In this document: piece after piece, positions 52,406 through 63,502 of the stretch
Layout: the number at the start of each line of letters is the position of its first letter
Position numbering within the stretch: position 1 is the stretch's first letter
Source: Cognatundibacterium rivi
GTDB lineage: Bacteria > Pseudomonadota > Gammaproteobacteria > Burkholderiales > Burkholderiaceae_D
NCBI RefSeq assembly: GCF_018139565.1
Contig: NZ_JAGSPK010000001.1
Location: forward strand, 682,001-746,000
Direction: 5' to 3'
DNA: 64,000 nucleotides
Notes under the pieces: generated by a model
What the model was told of the DNA's origin: nothing
The model's database searches: none
Seen by the model: only the letters and a program-made list of their open reading frames with translations
Translations under genes and position numbers: made by a program

Positions 52406-53940
52406 TGACCAATAAAAAAATATCCATCAACGAAATCGTTAACTGGCTGCGGCAAGTCGCACCTGAGGCACAGTTGTGCTCAAATTCGGCAAAAATCCTG
52501 ACTGGCGATGTATTTTTTGCTGCCCGCACGCATCATGGCGATGGTCGTCGATATATTCCTGACGCAGTAGCCCGTGGTGCCGTTGCGATTGTCTATGAAT
52601 CGGCTGATAACGACACTTTTGTGTGGGATGAGCAGATTTCTGTTCCGCACTTTGCCGTGCCGGATTTATCGCAGCAACTTGGGTTGATCGCCAATGAGTG
52701 GTATGGCAATCCAGACCGGACTATGTTCAGCATCGCTGTGACCGGTACCAACGGTAAGACATCCTGCAGTCAGTGGCTGGCAAAAGCTTTGTCAATGGAA
52801 AAGTGTGACACTGCGGTGATCGGCACACTGGGTACCGGCATTTATCACCAGGGTGTATTAGGGCAGTTATCGGAAACTGGCTTTACGACGCCGGATGCGA
52901 TCAGTTTGCAACGCGAATTGTCTGTGATGCAGAAAAACGGTGCAGAGGCACTGGCGATAGAAGCATCGTCGATTGGTCTCGATCAGGGGCGGCTGAATGG
53001 CTTGCATATTGACGTCGCTTTATTCACTAATTTGACACGCGATCACCTTGATTATCACGGTGATATGGATGCCTATGCAACTGCCAAACAACGCTTGTTT
53101 GATTGGGATGGATTAACAACGGCTGTTATCAATCTTGATGATGAGTTCGGGGTTCATCTGTTAACGCATTTGCAGCAGACACGGCCAGATGTGCGTCTGA
53201 TGGCTTACTGCTTAGAAAAATCAAGTTGCGACGGCGCTGCTTTACTGAGCGCCAGTAATTTGAAAACAACGCATGCCGGAACCAGCTTTCATCTTGAATC
53301 ACCGTTTGGCTCCGGTCTGGTGAAAACACAATTGATAGGCCGGTTTAATGTCAGCAACATTCTTGGCGTCCTCGCTGTGTTGTTGAGTAAAGACATTACT
53401 TTGCCTAAAGCGCTGGCGCTGATAGAGAAATTGCCGCCAGTGCCAGGTCGCATGCAATTAGCCGGTAGCGCCGGACATGTGATGGTCGTGATTGATTACG
53501 CCCACACACCGGACGCCCTGGAAAAAACTCTTGAAGCTTTGCGTCTCGTCGCAGACGAGCGCGGTGGAAAACTATGGTGTGTCTTTGGTTGTGGCGGTGA
53601 TCGCGACCCGGGCAAGCGCCCACAGATGGGGCGGATATCAGAGCAGGCCGACCAGGTGATCGTCACCAGCGACAATCCACGCAGCGAAGATCCTACTCAT
53701 ATCATCGGGCAGATTGTGGCAGGGATGAGCAAAACTCCCCACATCATCGAAGACCGGGCAAACGCAATTTTGTACGCAATCAAACATGCCGGTGATCAGG
53801 ACGTGGTGCTGCTGGCAGGCAAAGGCCACGAGACCTATCAGGATATCAATGGTAAAAAATGGCCATTTTCAGATGAAGAACATGCTGCGCTTGCGCTGGC
53901 AACTGTCGCGACCAGCGGCAACATGAAGAGGGGGAACTGA
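52405..53940 (+). CDS. murE: UDP-MurNAc-L-Ala-D-Glu:meso-diaminopimelate ligase
   Basis: A 511-residue Mur ligase adding the third residue of the peptidoglycan stem peptide in the cytoplasm. The ATP site is TGTNGKTSCSQWLAKAL (~113). The DNPRSEDP motif near residue 425 is the known diaminopimelate recognition sequence, so the wall is of the meso-DAP type. Starts at ATG 52405, sharing one base with the ftsI stop, and ends TGATG into murF. Confidence 0.96.
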   Translation: MTNKKISINEIVNWLRQVAPEAQLCSNSAKILTGDVFFAARTHHGDGRRYIPDAVARGAVAIVYESADNDTFVWDEQISVPHFAVPDLSQQLGLIANEWYGNPDRTMFSIAVTGTNGKTSCSQWLAKALSMEKCDTAVIGTLGTGIYHQGVLGQLSETGFTTPDAISLQRELSVMQKNGAEALAIEASSIGLDQGRLNGLHIDVALFTNLTRDHLDYHGDMDAYATAKQRLFDWDGLTTAVINLDDEFGVHLLTHLQQTRPDVRLMAYCLEKSSCDGAALLSASNLKTTHAGTSFHLESPFGSGLVKTQLIGRFNVSNILGVLAVLLSKDITLPKALALIEKLPPVPGRMQLAGSAGHVMVVIDYAHTPDALEKTLEALRLVADERGGKLWCVFGCGGDRDPGKRPQMGRISEQADQVIVTSDNPRSEDPTHIIGQIVAGMSKTPHIIEDRANAILYAIKHAGDQDVVLLAGKGHETYQDINGKKWPFSDEEHAALALATVATSGNMKRGN

Positions 53941-55337
53941 TGCAACTGACTCTTCAACAATTACAGCCAGTGTTGACATCCGCGATCATGACTGCGGACG
54001 CAACGGTCACCGGATTAACCACCGACAGCCGCAAAATTACGGCAGGAGATTTGTTTGTTGCCTTGCGTGGCGATCATTTTGATGCGCATGATTTCCTTGC
54101 GCAGGTTGCCGGTTCAGGTGCCGTTGCTGTCGTGGCCGAGCGTGTGCCGGAGCATTTCGCTTTACCTGCGTTGATTGTGCCGGACACTAAACTGGCATTA
54201 GCTGAGATCGGCCGATACTGGCGACAACAGTTTATGTTGCCGGTAATTGGTGTGACAGGTAGTAACGGTAAAACTACCGTTAAAGAAATGATTTCATCGA
54301 TTCTGGCTGCTGCATTTGGCGCGGAACATCGTCTGGCAACCAGTGGCAATCTGAATAATGAAATCGGCGTACCGCTGACTATCCTGGGACTCAACACATC
54401 ACATCGGGCTGCAGTGATAGAGATGGGTATGAATCATCCGGGTGAAATTGCCTTGCTGGCTTCAGTCGCGCAGCCGACTGTCGTATTGGTCAATAACGCA
54501 CAGCGTGAACATCAGGAATTCATGCAGACGGTGCAAGCGGTTGCCGAAGAAAACGGTGCTGCGATAAAAGCGCTACCCGATGATGGCGTCGCCGTTATTC
54601 CGGCAGAAGATGAATATTGTTCTTTGTGGCAGCGCTATGCGGCAGAACGCGGTCAACGTAAAGTCATTCGTTTTGGATTCAACAATGAGGCCGAAGTAAA
54701 TGCCAGTTTTATCGCCACCCCGTTCGGTAGCGAAGTCAACATGCATATTGCGGGCCGGTCGTCCGAGCTTCGTTTGCAGGCAGCCGGACAGCATAACGTA
54801 TTGAATGCGCTCGCTGCTGCCGCATGCTGCCATGCGATCGGAATCTCTGATGAATTAATCGTCGCCGGTCTGGAAAATTTCAGTCCGGTGAATGGACGTT
54901 TGCAGCGTAAGCAAGCCAGTTGTGGCGCGATGGTGATTGACGATACCTACAATGCCAATCCGGATTCAGTTCGCGCTGCAATCGATGTGCTGACGCAGAT
55001 CGGCGGCGCTACTGTTCTGGTACTGGGTGATATGGGGGAAGTCGGCGAAAACGGCGCTCAGTTTCACAAAGAGATCGGCGAATATGCCAAAGCTCAGGGT
55101 GTTACCGAGCTGTATTTACTTGGGGATCTGGTCGCCCATACGGCAACTGCATATGCCAGCGCACACTATTTCACCGATATCCAGGATTTATTCAGAGCCT
55201 TAGACAGCAGTATTCATCAGGAAAAAACAGTACTGGTCAAGGGTTCACGTTTCATGAAAATGGAACGCGTTGTCAGCCATTTGTTGGTGGCGGATGACGG
55301 CACTTCAACACAACAAAAAATAACAGGAACTCATTAG
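53940..55337 (+). CDS. murF: UDP-MurNAc-tripeptide:D-Ala-D-Ala ligase
   Basis: A 465-residue Mur ligase adding the D-Ala-D-Ala dipeptide. The ATP loop is [21 protein letters not shown] (~107-125). [25 protein letters not shown] and [16 protein letters not shown] are characteristic of MurF. Shares one base with the murE stop; mraY starts 1 base after its end. Confidence 0.96.
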   Translation: MQLTLQQLQPVLTSAIMTADATVTGLTTDSRKITAGDLFVALRGDHFDAHDFLAQVAGSGAVAVVAERVPEHFALPALIVPDTKLALAEIGRYWRQQFMLPVIGVTGSNGKTTVKEMISSILAAAFGAEHRLATSGNLNNEIGVPLTILGLNTSHRAAVIEMGMNHPGEIALLASVAQPTVVLVNNAQREHQEFMQTVQAVAEENGAAIKALPDDGVAVIPAEDEYCSLWQRYAAERGQRKVIRFGFNNEAEVNASFIATPFGSEVNMHIAGRSSELRLQAAGQHNVLNALAAAACCHAIGISDELIVAGLENFSPVNGRLQRKQASCGAMVIDDTYNANPDSVRAAIDVLTQIGGATVLVLGDMGEVGENGAQFHKEIGEYAKAQGVTELYLLGDLVAHTATAYASAHYFTDIQDLFRALDSSIHQEKTVLVKGSRFMKMERVVSHLLVADDGTSTQQKITGTH

Positions 55338-55338
55338 C

Positions 55339-56508
55339 ATGTTGCTCTGGTTGGCAGAAATTTTTAAACAGGATCTGGGACTGCTACGCGTCTTCGGTTT
55401 TATTACGTTCCGCGCAGTATTTGCGACCATGACCGCGTTGGCGATCGGCATTTTTGCCGGGCCTGCGGTGATCCGTATGCTGACTCGCCTGAAAGTCGGT
55501 CAGGCCGTGCGCTCGTATGGGATGGAAACGCATCTGGTGAAGTCCGGCACGCCAACGATGGGCGGTGTATTAATTTTGATTTCGATTGCGGTGTCGACGC
55601 TGTTGTGGGCAGACCTGAGTAATCGTTTTATCTGGGTCGTGCTGATCGTAACGTTGGGTTACGGTGCGGTCGGTTGGGTGGATGACTATCGCAAGGTTGT
55701 CTACAAAGACCCGGAAGGCATGCGTTCGCGTGAAAAATATTTCTGGCAATCACTGATCGGTATCGCTGCTGCGTTTTATCTCGCGTTCTCAGTATCTGCA
55801 CCAAGTAATTCTAAGATTCTTGAATTGCTGTTTGCGTGGGTGCAATCGGGGTTCAGTATGGATTTACCACCGAAGGCAGATTTGATTGTGCCATTTTTTA
55901 AATCAATCAGCTATCCACTCGGCGTCTGGGGCTTTATCGCACTCACGTACTGCGTGATTGTTGGTACCAGTAACGCAGTGAATTTCACCGATGGACTCGA
56001 TGGTCTGGCCATCATGCCGGTGATTATGGTTGGTACCGCGTTGGGTTTGTTTGCCTATTTGTCCGGGCATATCGGTTACTCGAAATATTTATTGATTCCG
56101 CATATTCCGGGCGCTGGCGAACTGCTGATTTTCTGTGGTGCGATGACCGGTGCTGGTCTGGCATTCTTGTGGTTTAACGCGCATCCGGCACAGGTGTTTA
56201 TGGGCGATGTCGGTGCATTGGCTCTGGGTGGCGCACTTGGCACGCTGGCGGTGATCGTCAGACAGGAAATCGTTTTGTTCATTATGGGCGGCATTTTTGT
56301 CGCAGAAACACTGTCGATTATTTTGCAGGTGTCTTACTTTAAATTTACTAAAAAACGATTTGGTGAAGGCCGCCGTTTATTTTTGATGGCACCTCTGCAT
56401 CATCATTTTGAGAAAAAAGGTTGGAAGGAAACGCAGGTGGTCGTGCGTTTCTGGATCATCACGATGTTGCTGGTACTGGTTGGCTTATCTTCACTGAAGT
56501 TACGTTGA
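55339..56508 (+). CDS. mraY: Phospho-MurNAc-pentapeptide transferase
   Basis: A 389-residue integral membrane enzyme making lipid I from UDP-MurNAc-pentapeptide and undecaprenyl phosphate. About ten transmembrane helices are present. Active-site segments are [18 protein letters not shown] preceded by [18 protein letters not shown] (Asp pair), [24 protein letters not shown] and [12 protein letters not shown]. Followed by a 38-base gap before murD, the largest gap inside the mraY-murC part. Confidence 0.97.
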   Translation: MLLWLAEIFKQDLGLLRVFGFITFRAVFATMTALAIGIFAGPAVIRMLTRLKVGQAVRSYGMETHLVKSGTPTMGGVLILISIAVSTLLWADLSNRFIWVVLIVTLGYGAVGWVDDYRKVVYKDPEGMRSREKYFWQSLIGIAAAFYLAFSVSAPSNSKILELLFAWVQSGFSMDLPPKADLIVPFFKSISYPLGVWGFIALTYCVIVGTSNAVNFTDGLDGLAIMPVIMVGTALGLFAYLSGHIGYSKYLLIPHIPGAGELLIFCGAMTGAGLAFLWFNAHPAQVFMGDVGALALGGALGTLAVIVRQEIVLFIMGGIFVAETLSIILQVSYFKFTKKRFGEGRRLFLMAPLHHHFEKKGWKETQVVVRFWIITMLLVLVGLSSLKLR

Positions 56509-56546
56509 AGTCTGGTTTTGTTATTTTCTGGCAGAAGTAAGGGTTT

Positions 56547-58049
56547 ATGAATTTTTCTGAAAAACACGTATTAGTCCTGGGGCTGGGAGAATCCGGTCTC
56601 GCAATGGCACGCTGGTTGTTGCGTGCAGGGGCTCGCCTGCGTGTTGCGGATACCCGTTCTGCTCCCGAACGTTTAACGGCATTGCGAGCGTTGAGTGATC
56701 AGATTGAATTCGTTGCCGGTGAGTTTTCGACAGATTTGCTGAACGATATTGATTTTGTCGCCGTCAGCCCAGGTCTTGCTCCCGCACGCGAACTGCGTGA
56801 CATTATTCCCGCTGCGGCTACGCAGAATATTCCGCTGTGGGGCGAAATCGAGTTGTTCGCACAAGCTTTGTTGAGCCTTAAAGAAGAGCGTGCGTATCAG
56901 CCGAAAGTGATTGCGATCACCGGCACGAATGGCAAAACGACCGTGACGAGTCTGGTTGGCTTACTCTGCGAACGCGCTGGTTTAACAACCCGAGTGGCTG
57001 GCAATATCAGTCCGGCAGTTCTTGATGTGTTGTACGAAGTGATAGAGCAGGATGCACTGCCACAAGTATGGGTACTAGAATTATCCAGTTTTCAGTTGCA
57101 CACCACATTCAGTCTGAATGCGGATGTTGCTACCGTGCTCAATATCACTCAGGATCATCTTGACTGGCATGGCAGCATGCAAGCTTATTGCGCCGACAAA
57201 GCGCGGATTTTTGGTGAGACCACGATACAAGTCCTGAACCGTGACGATGCTCTGGTGATGTCTATGTTGAAGCCGCAGGCAGCGGTAATCAGTTTTGGTG
57301 TTGATGCGCCTGAGCATATTGGTGACCTTGGCCTGTTGAATGAGCATGGCATGGGCTGGCTGGCGGTATCTGTTGCGGCGGAAGACGTTCCTGTCGTCAC
57401 TGGTCGCCGCAAGAAAAAAGAAGCCGAAGAAATTCCGGGCATGATCACGCGTCTGATGCCAACGGATGCACTGCAAATTCGCGGCCAGCATAATGCCGCG
57501 AACGCGCTTGCCGCGCTGGCATTGTGTCGTGGCATCGGTCTTTCATTTGCGCCTTTACTACACGGCTTACGTGAGTATAAGGGCGAGCCGCATCGGGTCG
57601 AACTCATCAATACCGTTGGCGGTGTTGATTACATTGATGACAGTAAGGGAACGAATGTCGGCGCAACTGTCGCCGCCTTAAAAGGCTTGGGACAGCAGAT
57701 TGACGGATTCGATAAACGCATCATTCTGATTGCTGGTGGCGAGGGGAAAGGACAAGACTTTTCGCCATTGGCAGATGTGGTCGGACGATATGCGAAGAGT
57801 GTGCTGCTGATTGGTAAAGCGAAGGACGAGATTCGTCAGGCGACTTCTGCCACCCGGGTAGAAACTCAGGAATTTGAGACTCTGGAGCTTGCGGTACAGG
57901 CGGCGGCTGATGCCGCGAAAGAGGGGGATATCGTTTTGCTGTCACCTGCCTGCGCGAGTTTGGACATGTTCCGCAATTATGCACACCGGTCCGAGGTCTT
58001 TGCTGATGCAGTGCGTGAAGTAGCATTGTCACGTGGGGAGATTTGCTGA
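56547..58049 (+). CDS. murD: UDP-MurNAc-L-alanine--D-glutamate ligase
   Basis: A 500-residue Mur ligase adding D-Glu to UDP-MurNAc-L-Ala. The UDP-binding N-terminus is [18 protein letters not shown], the ATP loop [19 protein letters not shown], and [17 protein letters not shown] and [11 protein letters not shown] are typical MurD signatures. It is somewhat longer than the E. coli enzyme (438 residues), with a charged insert near residue 290 ([13 protein letters not shown]). The stop shares a base with ftsW. Confidence 0.96.
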   Translation: MNFSEKHVLVLGLGESGLAMARWLLRAGARLRVADTRSAPERLTALRALSDQIEFVAGEFSTDLLNDIDFVAVSPGLAPARELRDIIPAAATQNIPLWGEIELFAQALLSLKEERAYQPKVIAITGTNGKTTVTSLVGLLCERAGLTTRVAGNISPAVLDVLYEVIEQDALPQVWVLELSSFQLHTTFSLNADVATVLNITQDHLDWHGSMQAYCADKARIFGETTIQVLNRDDALVMSMLKPQAAVISFGVDAPEHIGDLGLLNEHGMGWLAVSVAAEDVPVVTGRRKKKEAEEIPGMITRLMPTDALQIRGQHNAANALAALALCRGIGLSFAPLLHGLREYKGEPHRVELINTVGGVDYIDDSKGTNVGATVAALKGLGQQIDGFDKRIILIAGGEGKGQDFSPLADVVGRYAKSVLLIGKAKDEIRQATSATRVETQEFETLELAVQAAADAAKEGDIVLLSPACASLDMFRNYAHRSEVFADAVREVALSRGEIC

Positions 58050-59266
58050 TGAAGCAATTGCTCCTGCCAATACAGCGATGGCTGCCATTTTCGGCTCCGG
58101 GTCCGGAGACGCAACTGGTGAACCGCTCGAAAATGATGAACTACGACCAGCCATTGGTATGGGTCACCATGATCCTGATGTTGTTCGGTATGGTCATGGT
58201 GTATTCGGCATCCATTTCTCTGCCTGATTCGCCTAAATATGCGAGCTATAAGAATTCGCATTTTCTGGTGCGGCAGGCGATGTTTGTAATGGTTTCGGTG
58301 ATCGCAGCTGCACTCGTATTTCGTATGCCGGTATTGACCTGGCAAAAGCTGGCGCCGTATTTGTTCGTTTTCACGCTGATTTTGCTGGTCGCGGTTCTGA
58401 TTCCTGGACTTGGAAAGGGCGTGAATGGGGCGAAACGCTGGCTTTCATTCAAGGTATTCAATTTGCAGCCATCCGAATTCATGAAGTTATTCATGGTGCT
58501 GTATGCAGCTGACTATACGGTGCGCAAACAAGAATATATGCACAAGCTGACCAAAGGCTTCGTTCCTATGCTGGCAGCTGTGGGCGTGGTCGGATTGTTG
58601 TTACTGCTGGAGCCCGATCTTGGTGCCTTCGGTGTGATCGTTTGTATTGCAATGGGCATACTTTTCCTGGGCGGGATCAATGGCATCTGGTTCGGTGGTA
58701 TTGCCGCGACCCTGGTTGGCATATTCTCAATGGTTATTCTGTTGTCGCCGTGGCGGCGCGAACGTATCTTTGCCTATTTGAGTCCGTTTGACGATGACCA
58801 CGCGCTTGGCAAAGCGTATCAACTGACGCATTCGCTGATTGCATTCGGGCGTGGCGAGTTGTTTGGCGTCGGCTTGGGTGCCAGCGTTGAAAAATTACAT
58901 TATCTGCCCGAGGCGCATACCGATTTTTTGTTGGCCGTGATAGGTGAAGAGCTGGGTTTCGCCGGCGTGACTGTCGTCGTTTTACTGTTTTATTGGATCA
59001 TCAAACGTGCATTTGAAATTGGCCGGCAAGCGATTGCGCTGGATCAGACTTTCGCTGGTCTGACCGCGAAGGGCATCGGCATCTGGATTGGTGTGCAGGC
59101 ATTTATCAACATGGGTGTGAATCTCGGCTTGTTGCCAACCAAAGGTCTCACTTTGCCGTTGATGAGCTATGGTGGTTCTGGTGTGTTAATTAATTGTGTG
59201 GGGCTGGCTATTTTGCTGCGGGTTGATTACGAAAATCGAGTGTTGATGCGTGGAGGCCGCTTATGA
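58049..59266 (+). CDS. ftsW: Septal peptidoglycan glycosyltransferase FtsW
   Basis: A 405-residue SEDS-family membrane protein polymerising lipid II at the septum with FtsI. About ten helices; family marks are KRWLSFKVFNLQPSEFMKLF, the YQLTHSLIAFGRGELFGVGLG loop, AHTDFLLAVIGEELG and GLTLPLMSYGGSG. The open frame extends to a TTG at 58043, but ATG 58049 is used: it has GGGGAG upstream and shares one base with the murD stop. Confidence 0.96.
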   Translation: MKQLLLPIQRWLPFSAPGPETQLVNRSKMMNYDQPLVWVTMILMLFGMVMVYSASISLPDSPKYASYKNSHFLVRQAMFVMVSVIAAALVFRMPVLTWQKLAPYLFVFTLILLVAVLIPGLGKGVNGAKRWLSFKVFNLQPSEFMKLFMVLYAADYTVRKQEYMHKLTKGFVPMLAAVGVVGLLLLLEPDLGAFGVIVCIAMGILFLGGINGIWFGGIAATLVGIFSMVILLSPWRRERIFAYLSPFDDDHALGKAYQLTHSLIAFGRGELFGVGLGASVEKLHYLPEAHTDFLLAVIGEELGFAGVTVVVLLFYWIIKRAFEIGRQAIALDQTFAGLTAKGIGIWIGVQAFINMGVNLGLLPTKGLTLPLMSYGGSGVLINCVGLAILLRVDYENRVLMRGGRL

Positions 59267-60345
59267 CTTCAGCCTTTCCGAAAAAACTCATGATTATGGC
59301 GGCGGGTACTGGCGGCCATATTTTCCCAGGTCTGGCCATTGCAGAATTGATGCAGCAACGCGGCTGGGAAGTAAGCTGGCTGGGAACTATGACTGGCATG
59401 GAGTGCCAGATTGTTCCTAAACATCATATTCCTATGGATAGTCTGGACTTCACCGGGTTGCGCGGCAAAGGCTGGAAACACAGTGTGACAGGGGCGTTTA
59501 AACTGATCGCCAGTTTTTTTCATTGCGCACGTATTTTCAGTCAGCGTCGTCCTGATGTAGTGCTCGGCATGGGCGGGTATGTGACGGTGCCAGGCGGTGT
59601 TGCCGCTGCCTTGCGTGGTACGCCGCTGGTACTGATGAATGCAGATGCAGCATTATTGTTGTCGAATAAAGCGTTGAAACCTTTTGCCAGCAAACTCTTA
59701 TTTGGTCTGCCATCTGAGCATTTATCCGTCGATAAAAAAATTGCTTTGACCGGTAATCCTGTGCGCCAGGAAATTACGGCTTTGCCTGCACCTGCTTCGC
59801 GTTATGCGCAGCGCGCTGGTGCTTTACGTATTCTGGTTGTAGGCGGCAGCCTTGGTGCAAAAGTGTTGAATGATTGCCTGCCACAAGCACTGGCATTGAT
59901 GCCCGAAGCGCAGCGCCCGATGGTTACTCATCAATCCGGTAAACAAAATATCGATGCTTTGCGCGCGAATTACGCACAAGCTGGCGTGCAGGCCGAGATC
60001 CTCGATTTTATTGATGACATGCCGCGGCGTTATGCCGAGGCAGATTTGGTGATTTGTCGAGCGGGTGCCATTACTGTATCGGAGTTAACAGCGGCAGGTG
60101 TTGCCAGCATACTCGTGCCCTTTATGGCTTCCAGTACGTCGCATCAAAAAGAAAATGCCACGTGGATGGCGCAGCAACAGGCTGCAGTTTATCTGCCGCA
60201 GTCAGCACTGACACCGGCACTGTTGGCCGAAAAATTACAGGCGCTTGATCGCCACCAATGTTTGCAAATGGCAGAGAAAGCGTATGCGCTCGGTCAACGC
60301 GAAGCGAATGCAAACATTGCAAAAATTCTGGAAGCATTAGCATGA
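59263..60345 (+). CDS. murG: UDP-GlcNAc:lipid I GlcNAc transferase
   Basis: A 360-residue peripheral membrane glycosyltransferase converting lipid I to lipid II on the cytoplasmic side. The first G-loop is [19 protein letters not shown], with [29 protein letters not shown] and [15 protein letters not shown] (UDP-GlcNAc site) all in place. Overlaps ftsW and murC by 4 bases each (ATGA). Confidence 0.97.
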   Translation: MTSAFPKKLMIMAAGTGGHIFPGLAIAELMQQRGWEVSWLGTMTGMECQIVPKHHIPMDSLDFTGLRGKGWKHSVTGAFKLIASFFHCARIFSQRRPDVVLGMGGYVTVPGGVAAALRGTPLVLMNADAALLLSNKALKPFASKLLFGLPSEHLSVDKKIALTGNPVRQEITALPAPASRYAQRAGALRILVVGGSLGAKVLNDCLPQALALMPEAQRPMVTHQSGKQNIDALRANYAQAGVQAEILDFIDDMPRRYAEADLVICRAGAITVSELTAAGVASILVPFMASSTSHQKENATWMAQQQAAVYLPQSALTPALLAEKLQALDRHQCLQMAEKAYALGQREANANIAKILEALA

Positions 60346-61727
60346 AACATAAAGTTAAACATATTCACTTTGTCGGTATTGGCGGCTCAGGCATGAGCGG
60401 TATCGCCGAGGTCTTACTCAATCTCGGATACTCCATTTCAGGTTCAGATCTGAGTAGTAACTCTGCGTCGCAGCGTTTATCCAGCCTCGGTGCTGACGTG
60501 AAGATCGGGCATGCGGCGGAAAATATTGAAGGTGCAGATGCGGTTGTGACATCAACGGCAGTGAAAGCAGATAACCCGGAAGTGATCGCTGCCAGAGCAA
60601 AGCACATTCCTATCGTGCCACGTGCGCTGATGCTGGCCGAGCTGATGCGTCTGAAGAGCGGCATTGCGATTGCTGGCACACATGGCAAGACAACCACGAC
60701 CAGTCTGGTGGCGAGTGTGTTGGCGCAAGGTGGTTTTGATCCTACGTTTGTGATTGGCGGACGCCTCAACAGTGCCGGAGCCAATGCGAAATTAGGTAGT
60801 GGCGATTTCATTGTTGCCGAGGCGGATGAGTCCGATGCGTCATTCCTGAATCTGTTGCCCGTGATCGAAGTCATCACGAATATCGACGCAGATCACATGG
60901 AAACCTATGGACACGATTTTGCGCGGTTGAAACAGGCGTTCATCGAATTCACGCAGCGTCTGCCATTTTATGGTGTTGCGGTGTTGTGTGTGGATGATTC
61001 GAATGTGCGTGAAATTATGCCGTTTATTTCTAAACCGGTCGTCACTTACGGTTTTCGGGAAGATGCAGATGTCCGCGCGATTGACGCGATTGCCGCTGAT
61101 GGCAAGATGCATTTCACGGTGGTGCAGGATGGTTATGCGGACATGCGCGTGAGTTTAAATCAGCCAGGTATGCATAACGTGCAAAACGCCTGCGCTGCGA
61201 TTGCGATTGCGCGTGAAGTCGGTGTTGCTGATGAAGCGACACAAAAAGCGTTGAGCGAGTTTAATGGTGTGGGCCGTCGCTTTACCCGTTATGGCGAGAT
61301 CGCGCTGACTGGTGGTGGCAGCTTCGCGCTGGTTGATGACTACGGTCATCATCCCGTCGAAATGGCGGCAACTCTGGCGGCCGCGCGCGGCGCTTATCCC
61401 GGGCGCCGTTTAGTTCTGGCATTTCAGCCGCACCGCTATACCCGGACACGCGATTTGTTTGAAGATTTTGTCAAAGTCATTTCTACTGCCGACGCCGCCG
61501 TGCTGGCGGAAGTGTATGCCGCAGGCGAAGCGCCGATACTCGCCGCTGACGGGCGCTCACTGGCACGCGCCTTGCGGGTGATGGGAAAAATAGAGCCGGT
61601 ATTTGTTGAGGAAATACAAGAGATGCCGGAAAGCTTGTTGCACGTCTTGAAAGATGGTGACGTGTTGATTGTGATGGGTGCGGGATCGATCAGTGCAGTG
61701 CCGGCAAAACTGGCACAGGCAAAATAA
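60342..61727 (+). CDS. murC: UDP-N-acetylmuramate--L-alanine ligase
   Basis: A 461-residue Mur ligase adding the first amino acid, L-Ala, to UDP-MurNAc. It opens [20 protein letters not shown], has the ATP loop [17 protein letters not shown] (~107) and [14 protein letters not shown] and [13 protein letters not shown] in the C-terminal domain. The ATG at 60342 overlaps the murG stop; a longer upstream frame was not used. Confidence 0.97.
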   Translation: MKHKVKHIHFVGIGGSGMSGIAEVLLNLGYSISGSDLSSNSASQRLSSLGADVKIGHAAENIEGADAVVTSTAVKADNPEVIAARAKHIPIVPRALMLAELMRLKSGIAIAGTHGKTTTTSLVASVLAQGGFDPTFVIGGRLNSAGANAKLGSGDFIVAEADESDASFLNLLPVIEVITNIDADHMETYGHDFARLKQAFIEFTQRLPFYGVAVLCVDDSNVREIMPFISKPVVTYGFREDADVRAIDAIAADGKMHFTVVQDGYADMRVSLNQPGMHNVQNACAAIAIAREVGVADEATQKALSEFNGVGRRFTRYGEIALTGGGSFALVDDYGHHPVEMAATLAAARGAYPGRRLVLAFQPHRYTRTRDLFEDFVKVISTADAAVLAEVYAAGEAPILAADGRSLARALRVMGKIEPVFVEEIQEMPESLLHVLKDGDVLIVMGAGSISAVPAKLAQAK

Positions 61728-61745
61728 ATGAAGTGATAAAAAATC

Positions 61746-62705
61746 ATGAGCGAAATTGATTATAAATCTTTAGGTAAAGTCGGCGTTTTGTTTGGCGGGC
61801 GTTCTGCTGAGCATGATATCTCCATCATGTCTGGCAGCGGTGTACTGGCAGCGCTGAAAAGCAAGGGTGTCGACGCGCATGCCTTTGATCCTGCTGAACG
61901 CAGTATTGCAGAATTAGCTGCTGAAAAATTTGACCGCGTGTTTATCGCATTGCATGGCCGCTATGGTGAAGACGGCAGTATGCAAGGTGTGCTGGAACAA
62001 TTGAATATTCCGTATACCGGTAGCGGAGTTATGGCTTCGGCGATTGCCATGGACAAAATTTTTACGAAGCGCATCTGGCAAACCCATGGCATCAGTACGC
62101 CGGGTTATGCCGTGTTGAATGCGCAATCTGATTTGCCAGCGATTACTCAGAACCTCGGTTTGCCACTGATCATGAAGCCGCCGCACGAGGGCTCGACGAT
62201 AGGAATTACCAAAGTGAATACTGCTGCTGAAATGCAGCAGGCTTATACGCTCGCAGCGCAGTTTGATGAAGTCGTGCTGGCGGAGGAATTTATTGAAGGT
62301 CGTGAATTCACTGTTGCCGTGCTCGGCAGAGGTGAGCAGGCGTATGCGTTGCCCATCATTGAAATCGTTGCACCGGATGGTAACTATGATTATCAGAACA
62401 AATATTTTACCGACGATACGCAATACCTGTGTCCCGCACCATTGGATGCGACACTGACAACCGCGATTCAGCAAATGGCGGTCGAGGCTTATCGCGCATT
62501 AGATTGTGAAGGCTGGGCAAGGATAGACGTGTTGGTACGCAATTCGGATCAGCGTCCATTTTTGCTGGAGATTAATACCTCGCCAGGCATGACCGGGCAT
62601 TCGCTGGTACCGATGGCTGCCAAAGCAACCGGGATGAGTTACGAGAACCTGTGCGTCGAAATTTTAAAAACAGCGCGTTTGAAAATCCGCACTGAAACAA
62701 AGTAA
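61746..62705 (+). CDS. ddl: D-alanine--D-alanine ligase
   Basis: A 319-residue ATP-grasp enzyme making the D-Ala-D-Ala dipeptide used by MurF. Visible parts are [54 protein letters not shown] (ATP binding), [15 protein letters not shown] and [15 protein letters not shown] (metal-binding Glu/Asn). The position between murC and ftsQ marks it as the DdlB-type copy of the cluster. Confidence 0.96.
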   Translation: MSEIDYKSLGKVGVLFGGRSAEHDISIMSGSGVLAALKSKGVDAHAFDPAERSIAELAAEKFDRVFIALHGRYGEDGSMQGVLEQLNIPYTGSGVMASAIAMDKIFTKRIWQTHGISTPGYAVLNAQSDLPAITQNLGLPLIMKPPHEGSTIGITKVNTAAEMQQAYTLAAQFDEVVLAEEFIEGREFTVAVLGRGEQAYALPIIEIVAPDGNYDYQNKYFTDDTQYLCPAPLDATLTTAIQQMAVEAYRALDCEGWARIDVLVRNSDQRPFLLEINTSPGMTGHSLVPMAAKATGMSYENLCVEILKTARLKIRTETK

Positions 62706-62719
62706 AAAAGGAATAACTG

Positions 62720-63502
62720 ATGTGGCATGACGTCAAACTGATGAACAACACGGCAAATGCCTTATTCGGCATGGTGCTGTTCATCCTGATGATGTCTGGT
62801 GTCTGGTGGGTGATACAACGCCCGATGTTCACATTGACCTCGATTCGTGTGGAAGGCATGAGTTCTCAAGCCTTAAAACATGTGAATGCGCTGACGATTA
62901 AAAATTCAGCCATTCCACGAATCAGAGGAAATTTTTTTACGGCGAATCTGGATGCTGTCCGCGGTGCTTTCGAAAGCGTGCCGTGGGTAAGAAAAGCGAG
63001 TATTCAGAGAGAGTGGCCGAATAAGCTGATTGTGAAACTGGACGAGCATGTTGTATTGGGCACCTGGGGGGACGACGGTCGTTTGATTTCTGTGAATGGC
63101 GATGTGTTTACCGCCAACCTTGCCGAAGCAGAAGAAGATGCTGATCTGATTAACCTGAGTGGCCCGGATGGCAGTGAAAAAGAAGTGCTGACGCAGTATC
63201 AGGAATTTAAAAAATGGTTCTCCAGAATTAATCTCGAACCGGACGAAGTTAAATATTCCAGTCGTTATGCATGGAGCGTCAAATTAAATAATGGCATGCA
63301 GGTAGAGTTGGGCAGGGTGCAGGACGGTAAGACTTTGCAAGATAGAGTGGATAAATTGATGACGGTATATCCACAATTGATATCGAGTCTGGAAGATAGT
63401 ATTCAAAGTGTAGATATGCGTTATCCAAATGGATTGGCGTTGAAGTCCAGCCACAGTTCCATGGGATTGAAAAAGCAAACAAAAGCAAGTGGAAAGACAT
63501 GA
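62720..63502 (+). CDS. ftsQ: Cell division protein FtsQ
   Basis: A 260-residue bitopic divisome protein linking FtsL/FtsB to other division proteins. A short cytoplasmic N-terminus and one transmembrane helix (~11-33, LFGMVLFILMMSGVWWVI) are followed by a POTRA domain beginning LTSIRVEGMSSQALKHVNA. The beta domain contains WPNKLIVKLDEHVVLGTWGD and YPNGLALK. Its stop overlaps ftsA by 4 bases. Confidence 0.93.
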   Translation: MWHDVKLMNNTANALFGMVLFILMMSGVWWVIQRPMFTLTSIRVEGMSSQALKHVNALTIKNSAIPRIRGNFFTANLDAVRGAFESVPWVRKASIQREWPNKLIVKLDEHVVLGTWGDDGRLISVNGDVFTANLAEAEEDADLINLSGPDGSEKEVLTQYQEFKKWFSRINLEPDEVKYSSRYAWSVKLNNGMQVELGRVQDGKTLQDRVDKLMTVYPQLISSLEDSIQSVDMRYPNGLALKSSHSSMGLKKQTKASGKT

